Made by a program: the position numbers and the translations under genes. Of a DNA stretch of 64,000 nucleotides, positions 16,673-26,029 are shown piece after piece (position 1 is the stretch's first letter; each line of letters begins with the position of its first letter). Source of the stretch: Oscillospiraceae bacterium (lineage in GTDB: Bacteria; Bacillota; Clostridia; Oscillospirales; Ruminococcaceae); assembly GCA_022766785.1 (NCBI GenBank), contig JALEOL010000025.1, positions 16,831-80,830 on the forward strand. The letters run 5' to 3'. The notes beneath the pieces were generated by a model. That model did no database searches, was not told the origin of the DNA, and was given only the letters and a program-made list of their open reading frames with translations.

Positions 16673-17128
16673 CTATTCAGCTCCAAAAAGCACATACGGC
16701 GGATTTTTCCCGGAATAGGGTATCTCAACAAAGCCGCCCTTCAGAGCGCACTGTATCAGCTTTTTGGTGAGATCCGGCACATCGTCGCGGGAAAGCGCCT
16801 CGTCAACGTCCAGCCAGACCGCCTCGCTGTTCTCGTCGTTATCCGGGCGCGCTTCACCGGAAACGTATTCCCCACGGAACGCCGCATACCAGTCCTTTGT
16901 GTTGAAGCGCATTCCGATAAGCTCCTTCGGCTCGATAAGCACGCCCGTTTCCTCCAGGTACTCGCGGATGATAGCTTCCCTGGGCATTTCGCCGAAGTTC
17001 AGATAACCTCCCGGGATTATCAGCAGTCCCTTTCCTGCACCGTATGTGTGTCGTGCAAGAAGCACCCTGCCCTCTTTTATCACCACAGCCGTGACCGACT
17101 GGCTCCAGTTCGTGTTTCCGTTTTCCAT
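16673..17128 (-). CDS. NUDIX hydrolase
   Basis: 151 residues from the ATG at 17128, which follows ACAGGAGAGTTTT. A longer frame to 17209 overlaps the upstream gene and lacks such a site. The Nudix box is intact: GGYLNFGEMPREA followed by REYLEETGVLI. These enzymes hydrolyse nucleoside diphosphates linked to another group; the exact substrate is not predictable. It is the last gene of the minus-strand operon before the terminator. Confidence 0.9.
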   Translation of the reverse strand: MENGNTNWSQSVTAVVIKEGRVLLARHTYGAGKGLLIIPGGYLNFGEMPREAIIREYLEETGVLIEPKELIGMRFNTKDWYAAFRGEYVSGEARPDNDENSEAVWLDVDEALSRDDVPDLTKKLIQCALKGGFVEIPYSGKNPPYVLFGAE

Positions 17129-17157
17129 AAAACTCTCCTGTTCAGAAATGGCAGCAA

Positions 17158-17859
17158 TTATCCGGGTGCAGCCGCGATAAACTTCTGTGACTTCCTGCGA
17201 TAGCCGCATTTCTCATAAAAGCCGCACAGCCTCTCCTCGCATATCACCTGCACCTCGCCGCTCAGCGCTGCGCTTATCTGCCGCACAAGCGCCCCGGCAA
17301 TCCCCTGCCCCTCAGATTCACGCAGGACGCTCACCTGGGATATCAGCGCTTCGCCGTTGATGTCGTGCTGCAAAACCAGCGCCGCCTTGCCGTCTGAAAA
17401 ACACCGGGTAATTCCGTGCCGCACCCGGTGGGACATGTCGAGATACCACGGCTCGAACGGGATACCGAAACGGCTGCCGATCACGCTCCACGCTTCCATA
17501 GGGGTGCACTCCGGGGGAAATCCGCCGTGCTTTTGGCCGCAATAAACCATAAGCTGAACCGGCGTGAATACCGCAGGAAGCAGCGGTTTCAGCCTGTCCC
17601 CGGTCTCCTCCGAGCAGAAAATATCTGTGTACCCGTGCATACACAGAAACTGCGCTATCTCCTCATGATCCGCACCGGGCTGCTCAGCTATCACAAACGA
17701 GCCGTCCAGCGCCGCAAGGAAGCTCTCCCCATGACGGAAGAACCGGCAGAAATCGTAATCACCGCCATAAGCCAAAAACAGCGCGCGTATCTTCTGCGCC
17801 TCCACCCCATGTTCGGGAAGCGCGTAAAGCTGCTCTGCCGTGTATATTCTCTCCGTCAC
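17158..17859 (-). CDS. GNAT-family N-acetyltransferase
   Basis: 233 residues. The acetyl-CoA binding region is at the C-terminal end: QVSVLRESEGQGIAGALV (family V-x-x-x-x-R-G-x-G-x-G/A), followed by CEERLCGFYEKCGY, the usual last strand. The N-terminal 130 residues are not recognised. The start overlaps the stop of the upstream M42 peptidase by 4 nt, so it is co-translated. The acceptor is unknown. Confidence 0.8.
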   Translation of the reverse strand: MTERIYTAEQLYALPEHGVEAQKIRALFLAYGGDYDFCRFFRHGESFLAALDGSFVIAEQPGADHEEIAQFLCMHGYTDIFCSEETGDRLKPLLPAVFTPVQLMVYCGQKHGGFPPECTPMEAWSVIGSRFGIPFEPWYLDMSHRVRHGITRCFSDGKAALVLQHDINGEALISQVSVLRESEGQGIAGALVRQISAALSGEVQVICEERLCGFYEKCGYRRKSQKFIAAAPG

Positions 17860-18878
17860 AGCTCTGCAAAAACACCCAGCACCGCTTCGGCGAGCTTCGC
17901 TGTGGCTTCAATGTCGCTCAGCTTCGCAACGCAGGACGGCGAATGCAGATAGCGTGTTGGCACGGAAAGAGCGCAGGTGCGCACTCCGCCGCGGCTGACG
18001 TGTATCGCACCACTGTCGTTTCCGCCGGCGATAAGAGTTTTGGTCTGGTTCGGAATGCCCAGCTCGTCCGCCTTGTTTCGTGCCAGCTGGTAAAGCTCAC
18101 GGTCGTAGATCGTCGCCCTGTCCATAAAGGAGACCACGCAGCCCTTTCCCAGCTCGCACACGCGCTTCTCCCCGGAACACCCCAAGATATCGCATGCAGT
18201 AGTTGTCTCAAGCACCACCGCTATATCCGGAGCGATCGTGAACGAAGCCGCCTTTGCCCCACGGGTGCCTATCTCCTCCTGCACTGTGAATGCGTACCAC
18301 GCGTCGTACTCCGGGTCGCCGTTTATCATATCCATCATGATAAGGCAGCCGGCGCGGTCGTCTATCGCCTTGCTCTTCACAAATCCGTCCCCGAAACAGA
18401 ACGCGTCACTGTCGAACACCGCGCAGTCTCCCCGGCTCACACGGCTCTCGGCTTCCTCACGGGAGGAAGCGCCGATATCTATCAGCATTTCGGGGAAATC
18501 AGGGGCTTTCTTCCGTTCCTCGGCGGACTGCTGGTGGACTGCCTTTGTGCCGACAACGCCCGGCGTTCCGTTTCTGAAGCGCAGTCCCCTGCCCAGCACT
18601 ACCCTGGGGTCTATACCACCGACAGCGCCGAATCGCAGAAATCCCTCCTCGGTGATATCCGTAACCATAACACCCACTTCGTCCATATGCGCCGCGAACA
18701 TCACGCGGTTCTTCGGAGTTTTTCTGCCTTTCCTGAACACAAGAATGTTTCCCAGATTATCCGTTGTTACCTCGTCTGCTGAAATATGAGACAAAATAAA
18801 GTCACGCACCGCTCCCTCGTCGCCGGAAGTCCCGTCCAGCGCGCAAATCTCCAGCAGTCTTTCTGCAAGATCAGCCAT
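17856..18878 (-). CDS. M42-family metallopeptidase (glutamyl aminopeptidase/deblocking type), copy B
   Basis: 340 residues from the ATG at 18878, which follows GGAGGTGAGAGCA. Metal-site motifs in order: FAAHMDEVGV, KAIDDRAGC (bridging Asp), TVQEEIGTRGA (catalytic Glu pair), VLETTTACD, and a C-terminal His in RYLHSPSC. M42 enzymes are cytoplasmic tetrahedral aminopeptidases that trim peptides. It overlaps the upstream M42 gene by 8 nt; the two are divergent paralogs, perhaps forming a mixed assembly or differing in specificity. Confidence 0.92.
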   Translation of the reverse strand: MADLAERLLEICALDGTSGDEGAVRDFILSHISADEVTTDNLGNILVFRKGRKTPKNRVMFAAHMDEVGVMVTDITEEGFLRFGAVGGIDPRVVLGRGLRFRNGTPGVVGTKAVHQQSAEERKKAPDFPEMLIDIGASSREEAESRVSRGDCAVFDSDAFCFGDGFVKSKAIDDRAGCLIMMDMINGDPEYDAWYAFTVQEEIGTRGAKAASFTIAPDIAVVLETTTACDILGCSGEKRVCELGKGCVVSFMDRATIYDRELYQLARNKADELGIPNQTKTLIAGGNDSGAIHVSRGGVRTCALSVPTRYLHSPSCVAKLSDIEATAKLAEAVLGVFAEL

Positions 18879-19902
18879 TGCTCTCACCTCCGGCATACGC
18901 GGCAATAAGCTTTGCCGTATTCTCTATATCGCACAGCGCGACTGTTTCAATTGGCGTGTGCATGTATCTTATGGGAATTGAGAGAGTGCAGCACTTCACT
19001 CCCCTGCCGCTCACCCCGATACTGTCGGCGTTCGTCCCGGTCGAGGAGGGCATTACTTCTATGGTATAGGGGATCTTGCAGCGCTCCGCAGTTGATTTCA
19101 GCGCTGTTGACATTCCCCGGTCAAGCGCAGCGGAAACGCCGATCATAACGCCGCTGCCAAGCTCCGCCGTTTCATGAGGTACGCTGTCCGGAGTTCTGCC
19201 AAAGGACACGTCAACAGCGATAGCCTCGTCAGGCTGTATCCTGAACGCAGCAGGCTTCACTCCGCGCTCGCCGGTCTCCTCCTGTGCCGAAAAGCAGACC
19301 GCCAGATCATACCTCAGCTGTGACATATCCATCATATCCAGAGCCGCGAGTATTGCGCAAACTCCGCTACGGTCGTCAACCGCAGGCGCCGACACGACTT
19401 CTCCGGAAAGGACGCGGAACGCGGAATTCACCGTCACACGGTCGCCGGGGGAAACGAGCTTTTCTGCCTGTTCCTTTGTCATGCCTGTGTCAACGGAGAG
19501 CTCACCGACCTCGGGCACCTTGCTGTGATCTGATGAAACGTGGGGCGGCAGAGTGGAGATGACCCCGGGAATATCTGCGTCCCCGTGCACCGTAACGCTC
19601 TGGGAAAGCATTATTTTCATATCAGCACCGCCGCAGCAGCCCACTTTCAGAAAACCGTCCTTGTCGATAGAGGTAACGATAAGTCCGATCTGATCTATGT
19701 GCGCGTCCAGCATGAGCGTTCCGGCGTCCGGCTTTCCGCACTTTATCAACGCTGTGACGTTCCCGAAGCTGTCGGCGGACGCGTCCGGGGCGTATTTACG
19801 GAGCAGTCTCAGAGCGGTATCCGAGGCGATTTTTTCATCGCCGGATACGCCTTTAGCGCCGGTGAGTTCCTTCAGTGTGTTCAGTATATCCAAATCCTTC
19901 AT
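18871..19902 (-). CDS. M42-family metallopeptidase, copy A
   Basis: 343 residues. The same motif series as its downstream paralog: LDAHIDQIGL, APAVDDRSGV, SAQEETGERG, AVDVSFG and RYMHTPIE. It probably acts as a cytoplasmic aminopeptidase. The start follows AAGGTAAAGGA and lies 4 nt from the stop of the ImmA-like gene. Identity with the neighbour is patchy outside the metal ligands, indicating an old duplication rather than a recent one. Confidence 0.92.
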   Translation of the reverse strand: MKDLDILNTLKELTGAKGVSGDEKIASDTALRLLRKYAPDASADSFGNVTALIKCGKPDAGTLMLDAHIDQIGLIVTSIDKDGFLKVGCCGGADMKIMLSQSVTVHGDADIPGVISTLPPHVSSDHSKVPEVGELSVDTGMTKEQAEKLVSPGDRVTVNSAFRVLSGEVVSAPAVDDRSGVCAILAALDMMDMSQLRYDLAVCFSAQEETGERGVKPAAFRIQPDEAIAVDVSFGRTPDSVPHETAELGSGVMIGVSAALDRGMSTALKSTAERCKIPYTIEVMPSSTGTNADSIGVSGRGVKCCTLSIPIRYMHTPIETVALCDIENTAKLIAAYAGGESNG

Positions 19903-19906
19903 TCCT

Positions 19907-20401
19907 TTACCTTAGAAAATCGCTCGCCGCGCCGCTGACGTTGAAATGATACCCGGCGGAATTGAGCAGCTCCAGCTTGTATTCAACGATCTCCGGCATA
20001 ACGCCAAGCTCGAACGCCGCCTGCCCGATATCCGAAGCGTACTCCAGCACGGACAGGGCTTCACGGTCTGTGATCAGCATTTCCGCCGCAAAGAGATTGG
20101 CTTCTCGCTCGGTCTTGTTGTTGGCTAGAAAAAGCGTGCTCTCCCTCATTCCGCCTGCGGACAGCTCCCGGTGGAGGACATCGTGCCCCAGCTCATGGGC
20201 GCAGACTGTCTTTGAAACGATATCGTCAAGCGACTCATTTATAATAATGTATCTCCTGCCGTTTTCGCAGAGATAGAACCCCTTCAGAGAACCAAGCTCC
20301 CGGAACCAGACGTTGACCCCGGAATTCGCGGCGGTCTCGAATATATCGCGCCCCTTGAATACCTGGCGCAGCTTATCCGCCGCCATTTTTATAGCGTTCA
20401 T
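19907..20401 (-). CDS. ImmA/IrrE-family metallo-endopeptidase
   Basis: 164 residues with the zincin motif HELGHDVLH near residues 90-98 and a third ligand region in TEREANLFAAEML. ImmA-type proteases cleave a partner XRE-type repressor to release transcription. The partner is very likely the gene immediately upstream, which overlaps it by 4 nt (ATGA). In phages and ICEs such pairs are switches; here the pair heads a peptidase operon. Confidence 0.9.
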   Translation of the reverse strand: MNAIKMAADKLRQVFKGRDIFETAANSGVNVWFRELGSLKGFYLCENGRRYIIINESLDDIVSKTVCAHELGHDVLHRELSAGGMRESTLFLANNKTEREANLFAAEMLITDREALSVLEYASDIGQAAFELGVMPEIVEYKLELLNSAGYHFNVSGAASDFLR

Positions 20402-20790
20402 TTTTTATCCTTACGGGAATCCTCATAGATATCCCACAGGCAGCGCAGAAGCGCTTCTTTGTCGTCGTCGTTCAGGGCGTTGCCGGCAAAAAGACCCCGG
20501 GACTGTGCCAGAAACTGCGCCGCCTGAGCCTTGTCCGCTTCGCTTGCGCAAACACGTTTGATGAAACGCTCCTCGATAGTAAGCTCCAGATCCTGGGTAT
20601 CGTCCTTCAAAAACTCCGGGGTGAGCTGGAGCTGCTCGGCTATCCTGTTCAGCGTTTCCCCCCTCGGACGTCTGGTTCCGTTGAGGTAATTCGCAAAAGC
20701 GCGGTAGGTCACGCCGACGCTTCGCGCAAAATCCGTCTTGCGGATCCGCTTCCTGTTGAGAATGATCTCGATCTTTTCGTTCATCTTCAT
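20398..20790 (-). CDS. XRE-family helix-turn-helix regulator, partner of ImmA
   Basis: 130 residues. The N-terminal lambda-repressor-like HTH spans about 5-60 (RKTDFARSVGVTYRAFANYL, then RPRGETLNRIAEQL). The C-terminal part is helical and charged, plausibly the ImmA-cleaved linker region. The start follows GGAGGTATTCACC. A dyad around its own -10 box suggests autorepression. Confidence 0.87.
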   Translation of the reverse strand: MKMNEKIEIILNRKRIRKTDFARSVGVTYRAFANYLNGTRRPRGETLNRIAEQLQLTPEFLKDDTQDLELTIEERFIKRVCASEADKAQAAQFLAQSRGLFAGNALNDDDKEALLRCLWDIYEDSRKDKK

Positions 20791-20827
20791 GGTGAATACC
20801 TCCGTTTTTCTGCCGGATAATGCCCGT

Positions 20828-20871
20828 CGTGTTCATAGTTATATTATAAACATGAACACGAATTTTGTCAA
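20828..20871 (-). promoter_or_regulatory. Promoter and operator of the XRE-ImmA operon
   Basis: Minus strand TTGACA (20871-20866), 17-nt spacer, TATAAT (20848-20843). The -10 box is bracketed by a perfect inverted repeat, CGTGTTCAT (20852-20860 on the minus strand) and ATGAACACG (20828-20836), with 15 bp between arms. This is the expected site for the XRE protein. Confidence 0.78.
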
Positions 20872-20904
20872 GGGGTTATATTACATTTCTTTTTATTCAT
20901 CGTT

Positions 20905-21024
20905 CTGTATATTATTCACGCCGATTATTTGTTCACATCGTCCGGAACCGCATTATACGATATTGCTTTTGTCATGTGCCCGCAAAATATTCAATATTGT
21001 TAAAATTATCTGTATATTATTCAC
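20905..21024. promoter_or_regulatory. Two 15-bp direct repeats upstream of argG (possible ArgR sites)
   Basis: CTGTATATTATTCAC occurs exactly at 20905-20919 and 21010-21024, 105 bp apart. The second ends 18 bp before the argG -35 box. Each contains TGTAT-ATT-ATTCA, close to an ARG box (TGAAT-N4-ATTCA) but one base short in the spacer. This AT-rich 327-bp gap between XRE and argG holds no gene. Confidence 0.45.
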
Positions 21025-21042
21025 TTAATGGTATTTTACCCC

Positions 21043-21070
21043 TTGACAAAAGACAGAAAAAGAGTATAAT
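21043..21070 (+). promoter_or_regulatory. Promoter of the arginine operon
   Basis: TTGACA (21043-21048), 16-nt spacer, TATAAT (21065-21070), then AAGGAGAT before argG. Confidence 0.83.
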
Positions 21071-21117
21071 AAAGATTGTAAAAAATAAATCACCCATGAA
21101 AAGGAGATAAAAAAATC

Positions 21118-22344
21118 ATGGCAAAGGAAATCAAAAAGATCGTTCTGGCATACTCCGGAGGACTTGACACCTCTATTATCATTCCGTGGCTGCACGAGAA
21201 TTATCCCGGCTGCGAAGTTATCTGCGTAGCAGGAAACGTTGGTCAGGACTCCGAGATCGTAGGTCTTGAGGAAAGAGCCAAGAAGACCGGCGCTTCCAAG
21301 CTTTACATTGAGGATATCCAGGACGAATTCGTTAACGACTTCATCTTCCCGACCTTAAAGGCTGGCGCAAAGTACGAGGGCTATCTGCTCGGCACTTCTT
21401 TCGCACGTCCTCCTATCGCAAAGCGCATCGTTGAGATCGCACGCAAGGAAGGCGCTGACGCTATCTGCCACGGCTGCACCGGCAAGGGCAACGACCAGGT
21501 TCGTTTTGAGCTTACCATCAAGGCTCTCGCTCCCGAGATGCAGATCATTGCTCCCTGGAGAATATGGAACATAAAGTCCCGTGAGCAGGAGATCGAATAC
21601 GCAGAGGCTCACAATGTTCCGATAAAGATCACCCGTGAGACCAATTACTCAAAGGATATGAACCTGTGGCATCTCTCCCACGAGGGTCTTGACCTTGAGG
21701 ATCCGGCTAACGAGCCGCAGTACAACAAGCCCGGCTTCCTTGAACTGGGCGTATCCCCCGAGCAGGCTCCCGACAAGCCTACATACGTTACTATTCACTT
21801 TGAGAAGGGAATTCCTACCGCTCTCAACGGTGAGACCATGGACGGAGTAAAGCTCATCAAGACCCTTAACAAGCTCGGCGGCGAGAACGGCATCGGTCTG
21901 TTCGACGTTGTTGAGAACCGTCTTGTCGGCATGAAGTCCAGAGGCGTTTACGAGACCCCCGGCGGCACTATTCTCTACCACGCACACGAGGTTCTGGAGA
22001 CCATCTGCCTTGACAAGGAGACTCAGCACTACAAGGCTGGTCTGGCTCAGAAGTACGCTGATCTCGTATACAACGGTCAGTGGTACACTCCCCTGCGCGA
22101 GGCTATGGACGCTTTCGTTGACAAGACCCAGGAGACCGTTACCGGCGACGTTAAGCTGAAGCTCTACAAGGGCAACATCATCAACGCCGGCGTTACCTCC
22201 CCGAACACCCTCTACAGCAAGGACTTCGCTTCCTTCGACGAGGACGATGTTTACGACCAGAAGGATTCCGCAGGCTTCATCAACCTGTTCGGTCTGCCTA
22301 TCCACGTTAAGGCGCTTCTCGACCAGGAGAGAAACAACAAGTAA
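21118..22344 (+). CDS. argG: Argininosuccinate synthase
   Basis: 408 residues. The ATP-pyrophosphatase loop AYSGGLDTS (about 10-18) is followed by the family segments [15 protein letters not shown] and [11 protein letters not shown]. It joins citrulline and aspartate using ATP. Codon use is strongly biased toward preferred codons, suggesting high expression. It is first in the operon; a hairpin follows it, so downstream genes may be expressed at a lower level by partial readthrough. Confidence 0.97.
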   Translation: MAKEIKKIVLAYSGGLDTSIIIPWLHENYPGCEVICVAGNVGQDSEIVGLEERAKKTGASKLYIEDIQDEFVNDFIFPTLKAGAKYEGYLLGTSFARPPIAKRIVEIARKEGADAICHGCTGKGNDQVRFELTIKALAPEMQIIAPWRIWNIKSREQEIEYAEAHNVPIKITRETNYSKDMNLWHLSHEGLDLEDPANEPQYNKPGFLELGVSPEQAPDKPTYVTIHFEKGIPTALNGETMDGVKLIKTLNKLGGENGIGLFDVVENRLVGMKSRGVYETPGGTILYHAHEVLETICLDKETQHYKAGLAQKYADLVYNGQWYTPLREAMDAFVDKTQETVTGDVKLKLYKGNIINAGVTSPNTLYSKDFASFDEDDVYDQKDSAGFINLFGLPIHVKALLDQERNNK

Positions 22345-22362
22345 TTAAAACGAGTAAGATGT

Positions 22363-22392
22363 AAGGGCGGAAGGAAAGCCTTTCCGCTCTTA
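22363..22392 (+). terminator. Hairpin between argG and argH (partial terminator)
   Basis: AGGGCGGAAGG pairs imperfectly with CCTTTCCGCTCT and is followed by TATATCTTTTATTT. The T run is interrupted, so partial readthrough into argH is likely. A TTGACA at 22403 lacks a well-spaced -10, so a separate argH promoter is uncertain. Confidence 0.6.
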
Positions 22393-22439
22393 TATCTTTT
22401 ATTTGACAAGGATATATTACATATAAAAGAGGTAGTTTT

Positions 22440-23831
22440 ATGGCAGAAATGATGTGGGCAGGACGTTCCTCCCAGGGTGTTGACAGCAGAGTGAATGCGT
22501 TCAACTCGTCAATTGCATTCGACGGAAGAATGTACAGGCAGGATATCGAGGGAAGTATCGCACATGCAACGATGCTCGGCGAGCAGGGCATAATCAGCAT
22601 GAGCGACAGTCTTGAACTTATCGGCGGACTGAAAGAAATTCTCGCGGATATCGAGAGCGGCAAATTGCAGTTCGACATGACAGCCGAGGATATACATATG
22701 TTCATAGAAGCCGAGCTTACAAAAAGGCTTGGCGATGTGGGCAAGCGCCTGCACACCTCACGCTCCAGGAACGACCAGGTTGCTCTTGATATCCGCCTGT
22801 ACCTGCGCGACTCTGTGAAAGATCTTCGCGAGCTGGTGGTTTCGCTGGTAAAAGTCCTCTGCAATATCGCGGAGGAGAACACCGATACTATCATGCCGGG
22901 CTACACACATTTACAGCGCGCTCAGCCCATCACGTTCGGTCATCATATGATGGCTTATGCGCAGATGCTGCTGCGTGATATCGAGCGCTTTGACGACGCG
23001 CTCCGCAGAATGAACGTTTCCCCCCTCGGCAGCTGCGCCCTCGCCGGGACTACCTATGACATCGACCGCTTCCGTACCGCCGGACTTCTCGGAATGGACG
23101 CACCTATGGTCAATTCTCTTGACGGCGTTTCCGACCGTGATTTCTGCATAGAGCTTGCAAGCGCGATATCTATCTGCATGATGCACCTTTCGAGGTTCTC
23201 TGAGGAGATAATCATGTGGTGCAGCTGGGAGTTCAAGTTCATTGAGCTGTCAGACCGCTTCTCCACAGGCTCCAGCATTATGCCGCAGAAGAAAAACCCC
23301 GATGTCACCGAGCTTATCCGTGGTAAGACCGCAAGAGTTATCGGCGACAATGTTACCCTGCTCACAATGATGAAAGGTCTCCCCCTCGCCTATAACAAGG
23401 ATATGCAGGAGGATAAGGAGGCTATCTTTGACGCGGTGGACAACCTTAAACTCTGCCTGACCACGTTCATTCCCATGCTGGAAACAATGACCCTCTACAA
23501 GGACAACATGCGCAAGGCTGCTGCAAAGGGCTTCATCAACGCCACTGACTGCGCGGACTATCTCGTGAAAAAGGGCATGCCGTTCCGTACTGCGTACAAG
23601 ATAACCGGCGGTCTGGTGGCGCACTGCATCGAGCTTAACACAACGCTTGAGGAACTGCCCCTTGCCGATTACCAGAAGCAGAGTGAACTGTTCACCGAAG
23701 ACGTTTACCATGCGATAAGCCTTGACACCTGCGTAAGAGAGCGACGTTCATTCGGCGGCCCTGCACCGGAGTGCGTAAAGGCTCAGATAGAGCTTACAAG
23801 AAATAAACTGGAGGAGCTTTGCAATGGTTAA
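22440..23831 (+). CDS. argH: Argininosuccinate lyase
   Basis: 463 residues of the fumarase/aspartase superfamily. The signature GSSIMPQKKNPD carries the catalytic Ser; TSRSRNDQVALD and PGYTHLQRAQP are also present. It splits argininosuccinate into arginine and fumarate. The start follows AAGAGGTAGTTTT; the 3' end overlaps argC by 8 nt. Confidence 0.97.
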   Translation: MAEMMWAGRSSQGVDSRVNAFNSSIAFDGRMYRQDIEGSIAHATMLGEQGIISMSDSLELIGGLKEILADIESGKLQFDMTAEDIHMFIEAELTKRLGDVGKRLHTSRSRNDQVALDIRLYLRDSVKDLRELVVSLVKVLCNIAEENTDTIMPGYTHLQRAQPITFGHHMMAYAQMLLRDIERFDDALRRMNVSPLGSCALAGTTYDIDRFRTAGLLGMDAPMVNSLDGVSDRDFCIELASAISICMMHLSRFSEEIIMWCSWEFKFIELSDRFSTGSSIMPQKKNPDVTELIRGKTARVIGDNVTLLTMMKGLPLAYNKDMQEDKEAIFDAVDNLKLCLTTFIPMLETMTLYKDNMRKAAAKGFINATDCADYLVKKGMPFRTAYKITGGLVAHCIELNTTLEELPLADYQKQSELFTEDVYHAISLDTCVRERRSFGGPAPECVKAQIELTRNKLEELCNG

Positions 23832-24765
23832 GGTATACATAGACGGTCAGGAAGGTACTACCGGACTTAAAATACTGGAGCGCTTCAGGAACCGTACCGA
23901 TATAGAGCTGCTTCGCATCGACGAGGACAAGCGCAAGGATCCCGAGGAGCGAAAGAAGCTCATTCACAGCGCGGACTTCACGTTCCTCTGCCTGCCGGAC
24001 GCTGCGGCAAAGGAAGCCGTGGCTCTCGCCGAGGGCAGCAATACGCGCATAATCGACGCTTCCACCGCTCACAGAACAAATCCCGAATGGGCATACGGCT
24101 TTCCGGAGCTTGGCGCAGATTTCCGCGAGAAAATAGCGAAGTCCTCACGGGTGGCGGTTCCCGGGTGTTATGCAAGCGGATTTGCATCAATGGTTTATCC
24201 TCTTGTGAAGCTCGGTATCCTGCCGAAGGATTACCCGGTGAGCGCTCATGCGGTTTCCGGTTACAGCGGCGCAGGCAAGAAAGCTATCGCAGTTTATGAG
24301 AGCGCCGACCGACCGGCAGATTTTGACAGCCCCAGGCAGTACGCCCTGACCCAGCAGCACAAGCACCTGCCGGAAATGCAGAAGATATGCGGTCTGGACT
24401 ATGCACCCTCGTTCAATCCGCTGGTGTGCGATTATTTCAGCGGAATGGTGGTTTCCCTGCCGCTGCACACAAGGCTTCTTACAAAGAAATACACCGCTTA
24501 CGACGTCAGAAAAGCGCTCAGCGAATACTACGAGGGCAACGGCTCTTTCTTTGTAAAGATAATGCCGGAGGGCGAGCCGGAGGACGGATTTATCGGCGCA
24601 AGCGACCTCAGCGGAACGAACAACATGCAGATATTCGTCAACGGAAACGACGACAGGCTGATACTCTGCTCAAGACTTGATAATTTAGGAAAGGGAGCAA
24701 GCGGCGCGGCGGTTCAGTGCCTTAATATAATGATGGGCATTGACGAGACCACCGGGCTTCTCTGA
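23824..24765 (+). CDS. argC: N-acetyl-gamma-glutamyl-phosphate reductase (short type)
   Basis: 313 residues, the shorter ArgC form. The NADPH-binding start KVYIDGQEGTTG and catalytic Cys115 in AVPGCYASGF are visible. It reduces N-acetylglutamyl phosphate to the semialdehyde. It is preceded by CTGGAGGAGC inside argH and overlaps it by 8 nt, so it is tightly coupled. Confidence 0.95.
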   Translation: MVKVYIDGQEGTTGLKILERFRNRTDIELLRIDEDKRKDPEERKKLIHSADFTFLCLPDAAAKEAVALAEGSNTRIIDASTAHRTNPEWAYGFPELGADFREKIAKSSRVAVPGCYASGFASMVYPLVKLGILPKDYPVSAHAVSGYSGAGKKAIAVYESADRPADFDSPRQYALTQQHKHLPEMQKICGLDYAPSFNPLVCDYFSGMVVSLPLHTRLLTKKYTAYDVRKALSEYYEGNGSFFVKIMPEGEPEDGFIGASDLSGTNNMQIFVNGNDDRLILCSRLDNLGKGASGAAVQCLNIMMGIDETTGLL

Positions 24766-24776
24766 GGTGAAATAAA

Positions 24777-26012
24777 ATGGTAAAGTTTGAAGGATATGAA
24801 TTCGTGGACGGCGGCGTTTGCGCTGCCGAAGGCTTCACTGCCGCAGGCGTTATCGCAGGAATAAAGGCTGGCAACACCACAAAGCGCGACCTCGCCATGA
24901 TATACTGCGCCGAGCGCTGCAAGACTGCCGCTCTCTACACCACAAACAAGGTAAAGGGCGCACCCATTTACGTTACACAGCAGCACCTTAAAGACGGATA
25001 CGCGCAGGCGGTCATCGTGAACTCCGGCAATGCCAACACCTGCAACGAAAACGGCATTGAGATAGCCGAGCAGATGTGCGAGCTTACCGCAGAAGCACTG
25101 GATATCGATGCAAACGACGTGCTTGTCGGCTCCACCGGTGTTATCGGACAGCCGCTTTCCATAAAGCCGATCAAAGCAAGGATCCCTACCCTCGCAAAAG
25201 AGCTTTCATCAAAAAAGAGCGGCGAAGCGTGCGAGGCTATAATGACCACCGACACACGCAAAAAGGAACTTGCAGTTGAATTTGAGATCGACGGCAGGAA
25301 GTGCCATGTCGGCGGAATATCCAAGGGGAGCGGAATGATCGCTCCCAACATGGCTACAATGCTTGCTTTCATCACAACTGACGTTGATATCTGCCATGAA
25401 CTCCTTGAAAAGGCTCTGCGCAGGGTGAACAAACTCACATACAGCATGGTGAGCGTTGACGGCGACACTTCCACCAACGACACGCTTATCCTCATGAGCA
25501 GCGGTCTCGCCAAGAACCCGGAGATCAGCGCCGAGGACAGGAACTATGAGAAGTTTGAGAATGCGCTTTACGCGGTAATGATGAACCTTGCAAGGGAAAC
25601 TGCACGGGACGGCGAGGGCGCTACCAAGCTGCTGGAATGCATCGTTAAGGGCGCTCCTGACGAGGATACCGCGCGCGTTGTTGCGAAGTCGGTCATTTCC
25701 TCCAGTCTGGTCAAGGCGGCGATGTTCGCATCGGACGCAAACTGGGGACGTATCCTCTGCGCTATCGGATATGCGGACGCTGATTTTGACATCTCAAAGG
25801 TATCTGTAGAGCTTGCAAGCGAAAAGGGCAAGATAACTGTGTGCACCAACGGCGCAGGCATCTCATTCTCCGAGGAAGCCGCAAAGGAGATACTTTCCGA
25901 AGAGGAGATAAAGGTGCTGATCGATCTGCACTGCGGAAACGGCGAGGCTATCGCGTGGGGCTGCGACCTTACGTTCGAATATGTAAAGATAAACGCGGAA
26001 TACCGCACATAA
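24777..26012 (+). CDS. argJ: Ornithine acetyltransferase ArgJ, autocleaving
   Basis: 411 residues. The self-cleavage motif GMIAPNMATMLAF places the new N-terminal nucleophile at Thr194. ArgJ transfers acetyl from N-acetylornithine to glutamate, recycling acetyl groups; bifunctional forms also use acetyl-CoA. Which form this is cannot be told by eye. No argA is seen, but a GNAT gene lies later in the operon. The gene starts 11 nt after argC with TGAGGTGAAAT. Confidence 0.95.
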   Translation: MVKFEGYEFVDGGVCAAEGFTAAGVIAGIKAGNTTKRDLAMIYCAERCKTAALYTTNKVKGAPIYVTQQHLKDGYAQAVIVNSGNANTCNENGIEIAEQMCELTAEALDIDANDVLVGSTGVIGQPLSIKPIKARIPTLAKELSSKKSGEACEAIMTTDTRKKELAVEFEIDGRKCHVGGISKGSGMIAPNMATMLAFITTDVDICHELLEKALRRVNKLTYSMVSVDGDTSTNDTLILMSSGLAKNPEISAEDRNYEKFENALYAVMMNLARETARDGEGATKLLECIVKGAPDEDTARVVAKSVISSSLVKAAMFASDANWGRILCAIGYADADFDISKVSVELASEKGKITVCTNGAGISFSEEAAKEILSEEEIKVLIDLHCGNGEAIAWGCDLTFEYVKINAEYRT

Positions 26013-26029
26013 AAAAAGGAGCAAAGGAA

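Noticed and set aside
22403-22427. Independent promoter for argH
   Set aside because: TTGACA at 22403 is present but the nearest TATAAA gives only a 13-nt spacer.
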